A stretch of DNA of 64,000 nucleotides from Trogon surrucura (Eukaryota > Chordata > Aves > Trogoniformes > Trogonidae), in the NCBI GenBank assembly GCA_020746105.1, contig CM036618.1, positions 5,224,501-5,288,500 of the forward strand. Direction: 5' to 3'. Shown piece by piece: positions 34,051 through 45,135 of this stretch (positions are counted from its first letter, which is position 1; each line of letters begins with the position of its first letter). Made by a program: the position numbers and the translations under genes. A model generated the notes under the pieces. That model made no database searches, had not been told where the DNA came from, and worked only from the letters and a program-made list of their open reading frames with translations.

Positions 34051-35570
34051 CACCATGTCGTCCTCTCTCACTTCTGTTTTCTTTGCTTGTTAAATTATTA
34101 ATAATCCTAAAATAAGAGTACAAAATAGTTAATATATGCACTAATTCCACAGACATTATATTAAACAGGCTATCTGTAAGGGTGAAAATTGCATATGTGG
34201 GATTTTGCTGCCATGTGCTTGTTTTAAATGCATTATTTCGTATTTTCATTTACGAGAAGGATTGTTTGAATCGTGAGGGTTGTTTTGAAAATATTCGGGT
34301 CAACTTGTCTTTTCCTCTAACCCTCAAAGGGTTAAGTCCCTGGCTGATAATTCCCTTTGCAAGTCAGATCCTTCATTACAAGTAGAATCCTTACAAGAGG
34401 ACGTATTTCATTTTTTAACTGGAGCATATCTAATGATCCGGGGGAAAGCCCTGTCTCGTAACATTTGATCTAGCCTCAGACAAGAAGAGCAAGGTGGCAT
34501 CAGCCTCCTCCTATTTAGTCATGAGCCAAGGAACTGCACCCGTATACAAGTGACATGCAGAACACATGCATCAAAGTAGCAGCTCAATCTGTACTGCAAA
34601 TAACACTCTTTCACGTCTCAGCATGGTTGCTGGCCCTGAGCTGTAGTTCCAGTAATTGACATAGTTGCCCAATGCTAGAAAACAAACTCGGAAACTATTC
34701 TCATTAGACGTCCCCCTGGTTTGCTGCTCCGTTATTGTAAAACCCAAACACTGAGCTTCCTAGCAGCGTGGCTCTGTTTTTAATTAGTTCTGATGGCACT
34801 GGGCGACACGCCAAGGAAAAAAATGAACTTCCTGTGATTGAGGCTTGTTGCTCAGTATGTTGCTTCCTCCACACAGAGATTGTTTTCACAACATTTTCTG
34901 AAAAGGAGCTACTGACAGAAATAATATAAGTTTTTACTGCTTTTGATATTTTTTTTTTTATTCTGCCTTCCATGCTTATAAAAGGCAGCTCAAAGTCAGG
35001 GATCCTGAAAGTTACTGTGTCATTATTTTGCCTTTGTGTGACTTGGCTGATTAAAGACATTCTAGCAGATTAATTTTTTAATAGAATAAACACAGGCTCC
35101 TGTTAAAAAAATTTAAGACCAAGGACTTCTTAGTGTTTCAAATAAATTAATTTGGTTATGTTCAGGGGCAGGAAGGGACTTGAGGCTTATATTCAACTGC
35201 ATAAACTGTCACAGTGTAAGTAGGGGTGGGGGAATTGGGCGATGAATGTGATTCAAAAGCAGAATTAGTGTTTGCGTGTGGAGATGTGATGAGGTATTCA
35301 GTGTCTTAGCCATCTCCTTCATTTCTTCTTATGACGCTTCTCAAGTTAATTTCCTATGGAGCAAGGCTCAAACATGATCATTTTGTTCCAGTCAGTGTCT
35401 GTAGGTGGGAGCCAGGCCCAGCCACCTGCGTTTAGGTGCCTCAGAAGAATACGTCTGCATTTGTGCTGTCTCTGATTTGAGTCAGAGCCAATGAAAGACA
35501 GTTGATACTATCAGTGGAGTCCAGAGAGTGGCTGACCTGATCAAATGCAGTTAGGTAATTCTAGTGCAAA
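34051..35570. other. Unique DNA, no gene seen
   Basis: No exon recognised. A T run of 11 sits near 34950. CAGCCACCTGCGTTTAGGTGCC near 35430 contains a small inverted repeat and may belong to the dispersed family that follows. Confidence 0.4.
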
Positions 35571-35925
35571 TTGAACTGCTTCCCAGTCTCCACTGACTTG
35601 TACAAACAGGATCACCATTAGTTATAATGATAGCTTAGATGATTAGAGCAGAACAGATCTAAGTTTTCAATTCCTAACTACAGACCTACATAATAGTAGG
35701 CATCTGCCTTCAGGTATGTTGAACTGCTCTCTAGACTCCCGTTGACAACACCGATGAAGGGCTTGATTTAGCCGATCACACACAGGTCTTCTGTGCTATC
35801 AGAGATGCCCCTAGGTCTCGTCTGACATCCAGTTGCCTCTCTAGCAGAGCATGGGTCTCCTGTAAGTCCAGTGTTCCACCTGTCAATCCCACATGGATGT
35901 CTCACAGGGTCTTGGATATCCGTCT
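35571..35925 (+). repeat. Unidentified dispersed repeat family, longest plus-strand copy
   Basis: Two related motifs lie 148 bp apart: GAACTGCTTCCCAGTCTCCACTGACTTG at about 35574 and GAACTGCTCTCTAGACTCCCGTTGAC at about 35722. The second is followed by GGGCTTGATTTAGCCGATC, CACACAGGTCTTCTGTGC, GAGATGCCCCTAGGTCTC, and CACATGGATGTCTCAC. The downstream order recurs at 47409-47570 and 18626-18790. The repeated GAACTGCT...TGAC motif suggests that the element has internal repeats of about 150 bp. The family is unknown to me. Confidence 0.5.
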
Positions 35926-36413
35926 CAGGCAGCACCGATAAATTTTGTGAAGTCAAACTGAGTTGAGCTCTCAATTTTTGTTGACAACGATGAGAGCCTA
36001 GGCACGAAGTACGCATACAGATTTCCACACTAATCATCAAAAATAGGCAGCTGAACCAGCGGATGAATCTCCCCTGCCGTGTGACACTCCTTGGATGAAT
36101 ACTACGCTATTTGATACACGGGCAGGTCTCTCACAACTCATTCTGTGCTTTATAAAATTCATTTTAAAAGATGGTTTGGGAGAAAAGTGATAAACTCAGC
36201 CTGAAAGCTTCTGAACCTGGTTTCTACAGTTGAATGTAAGCTGTGACATCTTGCTTGCTGTTGCTTAACTGCTTTGTAGCAGTCTTATTTGTACAGGTAT
36301 ATGTAAAGATTAAAAAAAAGAGATCCATCCTGAATTCCAGAAACATAATGACAAAAAAACCCCAGTGTTTCTGGTTTTGTCTTTAACTTGACTGACATGA
36401 TAATTGATTTGGA
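35926..36413. other. Unique DNA, no gene seen
   Basis: No recognisable feature. Confidence 0.4.
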
Positions 36414-37400
36414 TCATAAAATCATACAACGGTTTGCGTTGGAAGGGACCTTAAAGATCATGTAGTTCCAAGCCCCCTGCCACCTTCCACTAGACCAGGT
36501 TGCTCAAGGCCCCATCCACCCTGGCCTTGAACACTTCCAGGGAGGGGACTTTCTTAACTCTTTTGGGCAACCTGTGCCAGTGTCTCACCACTCTCACAGA
36601 AAAGAATGTCTAATATCTCATCTAAATCTACCGCCTTTCAGCTTAAAATCATTACCCATCATCTTATCACTACACTTTCTGATAAACAGTCCTCCCTATC
36701 TTTCCTGTAATGCCCTTTAAGTACTGGAAGCCACTCTAAGGTCTCCCTGGAGCCTTCTCTTCTCCATGCTGAACAGCCCCAACTTTCTCAGACCACCCTT
36801 ATAAGGGAGGTGCTCCAGCTCCCTGATCATCTTTGTGACCCTCCTCTGGACATGCTCCAAAAAGTCCATGTCTTTCCTGTGCTGAGGACCCCAGAACTGG
36901 ATGTGATACTGTGGGTGGGGACTCACAAGACAGAAATAAAGGGGAGAACCACCTCTCTTGACCTACTGTCCACTCTGCTTTTAATGCAGCCCAGGATGTG
37001 ATTGACTTTCTGAGCTGCAAAGACATGCTGGGTCATACTCAGTTTTTCATCCACCAACATCCCCAAGCCCTTCTCATCAGGGCTACTCTCAATCCACTCA
37101 CTGCCCAGCCTGTATTTGTGGTTGGGATTGTCCTAACCCAGGTGCAGGACCCTGCACTTAGCCTTGTTGAACTTCATGAGGTTTGCACAAGCTCACCTCT
37201 CAAGCCTGCCAAGGTCCCACTGGGTGACACCCCTTCCCTCCAGCGTGTCAGTTGCACCACACAGCTCGGTGTCATTGGGCAAACTTGCTGAGGGTGCCCT
37301 CAATCCCACCATCCATGACATCAACAAAGATATTAAACAGCACCAGTCCCAATACCTACCCCTGAGAAACGGTTGACCCAACAGACCCATTTTGCATGCA
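36414..37400 (-). mobile_element. CR1 LINE, about 1 kb, minus strand
   Basis: Starts at the CR1 3' end in reverse (AATCATACAACGGTTTGCG, TTGGAAGGGACCTTAAAG). It runs through the ORF2 C-terminal region into reverse-transcriptase-proximal sequence: CTCCCTGGAGCCTTCTCTTC, GGACCCCAGAACTGGATG, CATCCCCAAGCCCTTCTC, CTTGTTGAACTTCATGAGG, and CATTGGGCAAACTTGCTGAGG, which faces the FADDT region. The minus-strand frame at 36717-36926 keeps [20 protein letters not shown] and [13 protein letters not shown], the ORF2 tail motifs. Stops and frameshifts break the rest. It is 5'-truncated near 37400. Confidence 0.94.
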
Positions 37401-39035
37401 ATCCATACTGCACTGACCTTTTCCTTATCTTCTTTGGGGATCTTTCCACATCTGATTTTGAGTAAAGGCAGCTACAGCAAAGACAACTGATGCCACTGAA
37501 GACTGAAGTGTTCTGTCCCAGAGAGATATGAGAAAGATTTCTATGAGCAGATCTTTATGTGCTTCAGTATTTCAAGTCCTGCAAACACTGATACAATCAA
37601 TAAGATTAACATTTTAAGGCATTTATTGACTGGAACTGTGAAAAGGGGAAAGAAACTGAGCAATCTTACCCTCAGGTAAAAAAATATGCCTTTGATTGTA
37701 CAGAGCCAAGTAGTTCCCAAATCTTACAATCTATTATCCCTTTGGCCACCACTCCATTGTGTTTATAAATGCCTAATATGCCTGAGAAAATTCCACTGAT
37801 TGTTTACATATTTTCACCCAGTTTGGTACCTGTACTGATTATGGTAAGAAGCGAAGTGTACAAAATGCTTCCATAATCCCTTTCCCCATGACAGAGGCTG
37901 CAGAAGCACTTATTTCTTCCACTACCAAAGCCTTGTTCATTGATCTGTTCAAAGCTAGATATGAAATTGTTTGAGTGGGTCTCTTCCAATCTCTTACATT
38001 CTCAGTCACCCTTGTACCTCATCGGTCCATTTTGCCCAAAGCACGGCCTTTGGACCTTGTATGTCCCCACTCAGCAACATGCTAGCACCTGTGGTAAACC
38101 ATCTTTTTTAATGTGCTCCAAAGACAAAGCTGTATGTTGGGGACAAGCAAGGATCTAAGCAAGCCATGTTTTGAGCATCGGGGGCTTCAAAGGATTGACT
38201 AACTTGGTCCAAGGTGCTCTTTCTTAAGAATACAACAAAAAGCTTGCTTCCTGCAGACTGTTCTGATGGAGTTGGACTACAGCATACCAGCAAAATAAAA
38301 TGCAGTTAAGCCAGTCATCTAAGCCTATGGCCATCTGGTACGGTCTAGTCATGCCAATACTGTTTAACCTTTTTGATCTTTAGAAAAGGGTGGCTGCACT
38401 GGATCTGCCTTTCCTCTGTCCCTCTTGTCTTCTGAGCCACCTCCAGGACTTACTGGGAAAACACTGCTTGGTACAGCAGAGACGATTTCTGTGCTAGAGC
38501 GATACAGGTAACTCCATTGCAGGGCTTGGGACTGTTCTGTGGAACACTTACATTTACTGGGATAGAAGCAACCTAAGGGACTAGATTTGTTTAACACGGG
38601 TCACCAAACAGCTCCGCAGTGCTCTTCCAGGGAGATAAGAATCATGGACCAGATACCTTGTAAATGCTGTTTAAAACTGAGAATGCAGACAATAAAGTGT
38701 TTTAAGTATTTTCATTAAGACAGGAGATTGATTCCATTTTCTCAGTTAGTTTCTTGACCAAATTGTTCTGGTTATTTTTCTTCCTTCTTAAATAGCCATG
38801 CAAGTTTGATTTAAAACATGCTTTTTTAACTTTCTGTCTTGGGAGAGCAGCTGTAGAAAGGAATTTGGTATCCCATTTTCACATCATGAAGAAAACTACA
38901 GTTTTGAAAATTGACTGCTTGAACTCTGAAGTACACTTACTGCATAAGTCGGAGAATTCCTAAATATGATCCCATCATCTTCACATAAAAGCATTAGCTC
39001 AACTCTGAGTCACTCTTCTGGAGCAAAGCTTGAGG
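37401..39035. other. Unique DNA, no gene seen
   Basis: No exon or transposon recognised. The scattered 60-77-codon frames on both strands match no family I know. Confidence 0.45.
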
Positions 39036-39130
39036 ATACAGGATTACAGAATTGTTGAGATTGGAAGGTACTTCTGGAGATCGTCTTGTCCCATCCCCTG
39101 TTGAAACAGTTACCCTCAGCAGGTTGCACA
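39036..39130 (-). mobile_element. CR1 3' end fragment, minus strand
   Basis: GGATTACAGAATTGTTGAGATTGGAAGGTAC, CTTCTGGAGATCGTCTTGTCC and CCTCAGCAGGTTGCACA match the last 95 bp of a CR1 in reverse (GGGTTGGAAGGGACCTCTGGAGATCATC...CAGCAGGTTGCACAGG). Similarity ends abruptly at about 39130. Confidence 0.8.
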
Positions 39131-39469
39131 TTAACAAAAACCTATAAAAACTAGATGGCTCTGGCTGGAACAGGAATGGGACACATTGCCATTTCATATC
39201 CAAGCTGAAATTTTTAGAGCAGAAGCCAAGCCACATCACAGGGTGATGAAGTTGATTTTGAATGCAACACCAATATGTTGGCTTGTATTGGCACAGGTAC
39301 AAAGATGTAACAAAAGCAGAAGTAAGGCAGCTCTTTTCACAGTTTCATGCATTTATAGAAAAAAGTAAGGAATCTCAGTGGGTCTGGAAAACATAAGTCC
39401 TACCTGGAAAAGCAAATGTGAAAGCTGCTAGGTTCTCTGTGTGGGCAACTGTACTGAACCCAAAAGCTT
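39131..39469. other. Unique spacer, no gene seen
   Basis: Nothing recognised between two CR1 pieces. Confidence 0.4.
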
Positions 39470-39592
39470 CACAGAATCACAGAGCAGCTGAGATTGGAAG
39501 GGATATCTCAAGATCATCTAGTCCAATTCCCTTGCACAGAGCACGGTCATCTTGAACAAGTTGTCCAGGACGATGTCCAGTCATCTTCTGAG
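39470..39592 (-). mobile_element. CR1 3' end fragment, minus strand
   Basis: TCACAGAATCACAGAGCAGC, TGAGATTGGAAGGGATATCTC and GATCATCTAGTCCAATTCCC form a CR1 terminus in reverse, followed by a diverged UTR (TTGTCCAGGACGATGTCCAG). It lies 50 bp before another CR1 terminus of the same orientation. Confidence 0.82.
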
Positions 39593-39639
39593 AAGAACCT
39601 GTTCTGTCTTGTTTACTCTCTCCCATTAACTATTTATCA

Positions 39640-39995
39640 CAGAATCACAGAATGTCAGGGGTTGGAAGGGACCTCAAAAGGTCATCTAGTCCAGCCCCCC
39701 TGCCAGAGCAGGATCACCTACAGTAGGTCACACAGGAACACGTCCAGACAGGTTTTGAATGTCTCCAGAGAAGGAGACATGAATAAGATACATACATGAA
39801 TAAGATCACCCATGAGCCCTCTCTTCTCCAACCTGAAAAATCTCAGCTCTGTCAGCCTTTCACAGCATGTCATATGCTCCAGTCCCTTAACTGTCTTTGT
39901 GGTTGTTTGCTGGATGCGTTTTGATATGTCTGATCTATTTTGCACTGGTGAGATCAGAATTGGCCACAACAGTTCAAATGGGTCTCACCAAGTCT
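39640..39995 (-). mobile_element. CR1 copy with internal rearrangement, minus strand
   Basis: 39640-39778 is a clear CR1 3' end in reverse (TCACAGAATCACAGAATGTC, GGGGTTGGAAGGGACCTC, CAGGTTTTGAATGTCTCC). It then jumps, at a duplicated ATGAATAAGAT (39779-39789 and 39796-39806), straight to an ORF2 segment (CCTCTCTTCTCCAACCTG, CTCAGCTCTGTCAGCCTTTC, GGATGCGTTTTG). About 200 bp of expected CR1 sequence between the two is missing. The minus-strand frame at 39718-39969 fuses the two parts and keeps a VKGLEHMTCCERLTELRF stretch. Either an internal deletion or two separate copies explains this. Confidence 0.78.
39779..39806. repeat. Direct repeat of ATGAATAAGAT at a CR1 deletion junction
   Basis: ATGAATAAGAT occurs at 39779-39789 and 39796-39806, with ACATAC between. 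The repeat sits exactly where CR1 sequence is missing, as after an end-joining repair with templated insertion. Confidence 0.8.
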
Positions 39996-40002
39996 GACCT
40001 TA

Positions 40003-41060
40003 CAGAATCATGGAATCATAGAATGTTTGGGGTTGGAAGGGACCTTGAAAGATCATCCAGTCCAACCCCCTGCCAGAGCAGGATCACCCAGGGCATCCAC
40101 AGAGGAACGCGTCCAGGTGGGTTTTGAAAGTCTCCAGAGGAGACTCCACACCCTCTCTGGGCATCGTGTGGCAGGGCTCTGACACTCTGACAGGGAAGAA
40201 GTTTCTCCTCGTGTTGAGGTGGAACTTCCTATGTCCTAACTTAAACCCGTTATTTCTTGTTCTATTACTGGGCACCACTGAGAAGAGATTGTCTCCTTCC
40301 CCTTGACACACACCCCTCAGATATTTATGTACATTAATAAGGTCCCCTCTCAACCGTCTCCTTTCAAGGCTGAACAGCCCCAGTTCTCTCAGTCTCTCTT
40401 CACAGCAGAGATGTTCAGTCCCTTGATCACCCTCGTAGCTCTCTGTTGGACTCTCTCCGGTAGGTTTCTGTCTCTCTTGAATTGGGAAGCCCAAAACTGG
40501 ACACCTTCTGGCAAGGCTCTTCCTAATGCAAACCAGGATGCTACTGGCCACCTTTGCTGTGAAGGCATATTATTGGCTCATGTTCACATTCTTGTCCACC
40601 ATGAATCGCTCTGCAAAACTGCTTTCCAAATAGTTAGTCCCTAGCCTGTGATGATTCATGTAACTGTTCATCCCCAGGTGCACAATTTTTCATCCCTTCT
40701 GTTGAACTTCATGGGGTTCCTTTCATCTCATTTCTTGGCCCTCTGAATGGCAGCACAGTCATCTCATGTAACCGCCACTCCTCCCAGTTTTGTATCATCT
40801 ACAAATATGCTAAGGGAACACTGTTTCATCATCCAGATCATTAATGAAGAAGTTAAACAATATGGGCCCCAGTAGTGACCTCTGAGTACACTTGTAGGTA
40901 TCAACCTCTAGCTGGACTGATCACAAACCTCTGAGCATGGTAGGTCAATCAGTTTTTAGCCTACCTCACTGTGGTTGTAGCTACTCCATGCTTAATCAAC
41001 TTGTCTATGAGAATACTTTTCATCTATCCAACAGCCTATCTCTGTTTGAGACATTAAACT
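40003..41060 (-). mobile_element. CR1 LINE, about 1.06 kb, minus strand
   Basis: Well-preserved 3' end in reverse (CAGAATCATGGAATCATAG, GGGGTTGGAAGGGACCTTG). Then come GGTGGGTTTTGAAAGTCTCC, CAGATATTTATGTACATTAATAAGG, CTGAACAGCCCCAGTTCTC and CCAGGTGCACAATTTTTCATCC. Near 40840-41030 follows AGTTAAACAATATGGGCCCC through TCAATCAGTTTTTAGCCTACC, which faces the middle of the reverse transcriptase. The minus-strand frame at 40084-40551 (155 codons) keeps ERLRELGLFSLERRRLRGDL, a NGFKLGHRKFHLNTRRNFF block and an ESPLETFKTHLDAFLC tail, the usual ORF2 C-terminus, with some damaged positions. It is 5'-truncated near 41060. Confidence 0.94.
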
Positions 41061-44000
41061 GCAGTTTGAGAGTTTATATTATTATATCCCATGCTTATGT
41101 ATTGAGTTTGGTCTAAATCTGGGATCCAGGCAGTAGTGAGATGGGAGACACCAAGGTCCTGCTGTTCAGAACTCACCCTTGAGCCTGATTTACCATCGCT
41201 TTATTTTGTGAAATATTACCTGGGTCCTACCTAAAATGTAGCTCTATTCAAGAATCAGCCACATCAGTATTTCTTGGCAGTATTTTTAAAAGAAAAACAA
41301 ACTCTCCTCAACAAAAGTTATCCAACCTAAAACATAGATGGTTTTCTGATTAAAATCTGGTGTCTTTTCTTTTATCTTTTTGCTTTCCCTGCCCAGCCTT
41401 TGGCTCTCTTCACTACAAGAATTTCATAGAAGTATCCTTTCAGATCACCTCTTTTCTGTCTTAGTTCTTCAAGGACTTTGCTGAAAGATCCTGTCTTCCT
41501 AATGGCATTTTAGGTGCCTAACTCCAAAAAGCATGTAATTCTTTCAGCCTCCTTTACAAATCTCAATTTTCAAATGGCTTTGTACATCAGGTAACAGAAG
41601 CTGTACAGGTTAGCTTAATTAAAGAGGCTCCCCATGATGAATAGCATATCAGAGTCTAGTCCTTAAAATCCATGCACTTATATTTAGCTTACACATTTGA
41701 AGACAGGGTAGGTCACAATCTTCAGTGCTGAAATTCCAAAGCAGGCACTGGAGTTACACAAGGGATTAATTTGATTCTGTGTTTAGATTAACAGTACTCA
41801 CATAAATACTGAGTTAGAGCTGATGTCAATCTTTTATGCTAATTGCTAGTTAGACCCCGTACAAAGACACGCTTTGCTTGGACCACTTTTGTAAGATTGC
41901 TATCTGTCTACTGTGGAGAGATTTACGCATTTGCTTTCCATTAACATTAATAGGAGCTGTCCACATAAATCACTCATCGCCAGTAAGAAAAGATAAAGTC
42001 CTACCAAGTTCAGAGAACGCAGGCTTTCTCAATTGAAAAAATCTATTAATAATGAAAAAGCTACAATGTAAAGATCTGACATCTGAACTGTGTAGTAATG
42101 CTGTGATACAAAATAAAGCAGTCCATGAAGTGATTGATTCAAGGGGACGCAATGCTTGGTTATTTCCAAACCTTTTTTAAACACTCGTGTAACTCCTCTT
42201 GTACTGGTAAAAACATAAAAAAGCAAATAGCTGCAGAGAAAGGAGGAAGAGCAGGAGCATGGTAATTTCAATTGTTAGTTTTATTGTCCTTTATTTTTCT
42301 CTACAGGTTAGTGACAGATTTAACAAAACACCTTGTTTTACATGCAGAGAGGACAAAGATTGATAGAAATTATGGGGGAAAAAACCCCAGCTCTTAGCTA
42401 ATCCAGATATAACCACCCTAAGAAGTTCAAGTTGTCCAGACTCGATGCTTACTGTTTTGCTCCTTGTTCCTGTTCTTTACAAAATTGATGAAATTTATCT
42501 CACTAGGCCAGGAAAACACATAGATGATTGGCCAGAAGTCCCTGGTACTTGGCATTGGGCCAGCCCTGATTATTAACTGTCTAACTGTACAGTATGGTGA
42601 TATCTAAAAAAAAATAAAAGAAAAAAATGTTTTTCCCTTTCTGGTGGCTTAAGTCTGGATTGATTCTAGTGAGATTATAATAAAGTAACAGGGAATTATC
42701 AAAAGAACCTAGTTTCATCCATCACGTTGCCATCACTTAACCCTCTATGTAGCACTGAGTACTGTTTTTGAAAGGAGTTCTATAAGCAGGCTGTCAAAAG
42801 CCTTGTCTATGTTTCAACATACATACACACATCTGTTGTTTTGTGTTTCCTGCTATACTTTAAAGTACAGAACTGAGCATTAACTAGAAGTCATTGGTAC
42901 AGCACTGTCCCATTAAATGTCACCTTTTAGAAAGCAAACTCTGTGTAATATTACATTTCACAACTAATGCTTAATCACTTGACAGTACCAAAACTAGCCA
43001 AGTAGACACTGTGTGCATGTTTGATGTGCAAGAGAAAGGAATAGATTCTCTTCAGAAAACACCACTTCACCTGAATTAAAATATTAAAATATGGGAATAT
43101 ATGTATTTTATAATATATTTTTTGAGTTTCACAGGTGAGTGTCTAATAAAATCACCTTTTTTTTGTCTAATAAATTTCTTACAGGGAACACAGTCTTGGT
43201 TTTCTGATACCACACAGTTCTGCGCCATTGAGCATATTTTATTTTACTTCAGAACCAGATAAGCTCCTGCCATGACCCTAAGAACCTGTGGTAGAGCCTG
43301 ACTGTCTTCTTCGGAAAGACAAACAGCCTGAAAGAAATAAAACCTTCAGAATCTACCACTTCCCCTGGAAAGTTACCTTGATGGATCCGGTGAGTTCTTG
43401 GCTAAAATTCAGTTTATCTAGCTACAAGATCACTGGATCTGATGCCTCTGTCTCTTTGTTACATTAAAAAACCTTCCAGTGTGGCACATAACCTCCCTAG
43501 ATAGTTGACTCCGGTTGTGCTGATATAGTTCATGAACTGACACACTTCATTTGGGGTTTGGCCAAGGTTTTACCACTGGGCTTGGTTATTAGGTGGAGAG
43601 GAACAATTCCTCTCTCTTAAGGAACACTGTGGCAGCCAGGGGTTAGATTGATTTTGGCTGCCGCAGAGCAACATCTTTCCAGTTTATCAAATGCCTGATA
43701 AGCTTGGATTCACACTGAATGCTCAGTTCAAACATCCATTGAATTTATGTAGGAAGTTGGTTGGCAAGAAACAATCGTAAGTGGTAGCGGTAACTTCAAA
43801 AAACTTTGACACCTGCATGAAAGGATGGGCAGGATGGGAAAGGAGTGTTGCACTTGGCAGGGAAATGAGAAAAAAAAAGAATAAAACTAGCAAAATGCTG
43901 AGATATTGTGACCTGCAACATTGTACTCTGAATAAGCTCTTGAATTGTATTCACTTTCTGCTTAGGGTTGTCTCAGATCCTCACAGATGTTTCTTGCCTG

Positions 44001-45078
44001 TTAGATCCTAGCACAAGGAAATATAGATAGACAGACAGGTAGATACTAAGAACATCTTTGTGGTCTCATTTATAATGCTCTACCATAATGGGTTTTCTAG
44101 CACAGCAGCAGTGTGCAGAACCTATGTGTAATTTACATAGCTAAAAAATAAGGTAAAGAAACCATGGTATAAATGCGTAGAACATGAAACCGTTCCTCAT
44201 ATGTGCAGAAATATATAAATGGGTTTCTATTGGTAATATTTTAATTAAGAAACTCCATTTGTTAAAGATACAGGTCATTCTGAAGGTGTACAGAAGGATC
44301 CAGCAAAACAAAATAGCAAAAATAATCACCTGGATGAACCTTCCAAACCAGAGGAGGCTGGCAATGACGAAGAAAGCATTTTTCCTGTGAGCACTGAGAA
44401 TAACAATAGACAGAACCTGCAGAAAAAGTGTAGCGTTGAAATTTTACATCTAAACACTTCCAGCCAACAACATTGAGACCCTCCACAAAAAAACCCTAAA
44501 CTAAATCCTTCAAAAACTGCAATGATTGCATAGACACGTATATATGCAGGCAGACAGATGAGGTGAAAGAAGAGATACTATGGTAGAAGAAGAAAATCAA
44601 AAAAGAACGGAAATGGCTGATTCTTTCTTTGTGACATATTTTCTCTCTCATCCTTGCATATTTGCATTAAAGTGATTGTGAATAATGTACATTTGACCAG
44701 TGCTGTCTGCGGAACTAATGCCTATTAAAGTGATGGGAAGTAGCATATGTTGTGCCTTGGGCAGAGAAAGTCCAATCACCCCCACTGTGTGCAAGTCTCC
44801 AACTAAAATGCAGGACAGCCTGGGTTTTATCCTAAATGAACCCAGCAGGGAGAAACAGGACATAGTCCCTCATTCCACATTTAAGCTTCTAAGCTAAGGT
44901 TTAAAGAGTTAGATTCAGGAAAAGAGAACTGTAACATCCATCATTTAATTTACACTTGGCGTTAATGCTATTTTGTCTTTTACTGGTGCTGTCAATACAA
45001 AAGAAAGCAGTAAGGCAGGAACAGTGGACATGTATTTAGTTGTTTCAAGAATTGACGTGCATTTGCTTCATTGGTACT
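41061..45078. other. 4 kb of AT-rich unique DNA, no gene seen
   Basis: No exon, RNA gene or clear transposon. Small simple repeats only: a TAGATAGACAGACAGGTAGAT patch at 44024-44044 and an A-rich stretch at 42605-42630. A short GCTGTCAAAAGCCTTG match near 42790 recalls CR1 but is isolated. Confidence 0.45.
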
Positions 45079-45135
45079 AAAAGAAAGAAAAAAGAAAGGA
45101 AAAAATAAAAGGGAGGAAAAAAAATAAATAAAAAA
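45079..45135. repeat. Polypurine, A-rich tract
   Basis: AAAAGAAAG-type units, then GGGAGG and AAATAAATAAAAA. All purine except for four T. Low complexity. Confidence 0.8.

Noticed and set aside
42780..42830. GCTGTCAAAAGCCTTG, as in the CR1 RT region in reverse
   Set aside because: Only 16 bases match and neither flank continues the similarity.
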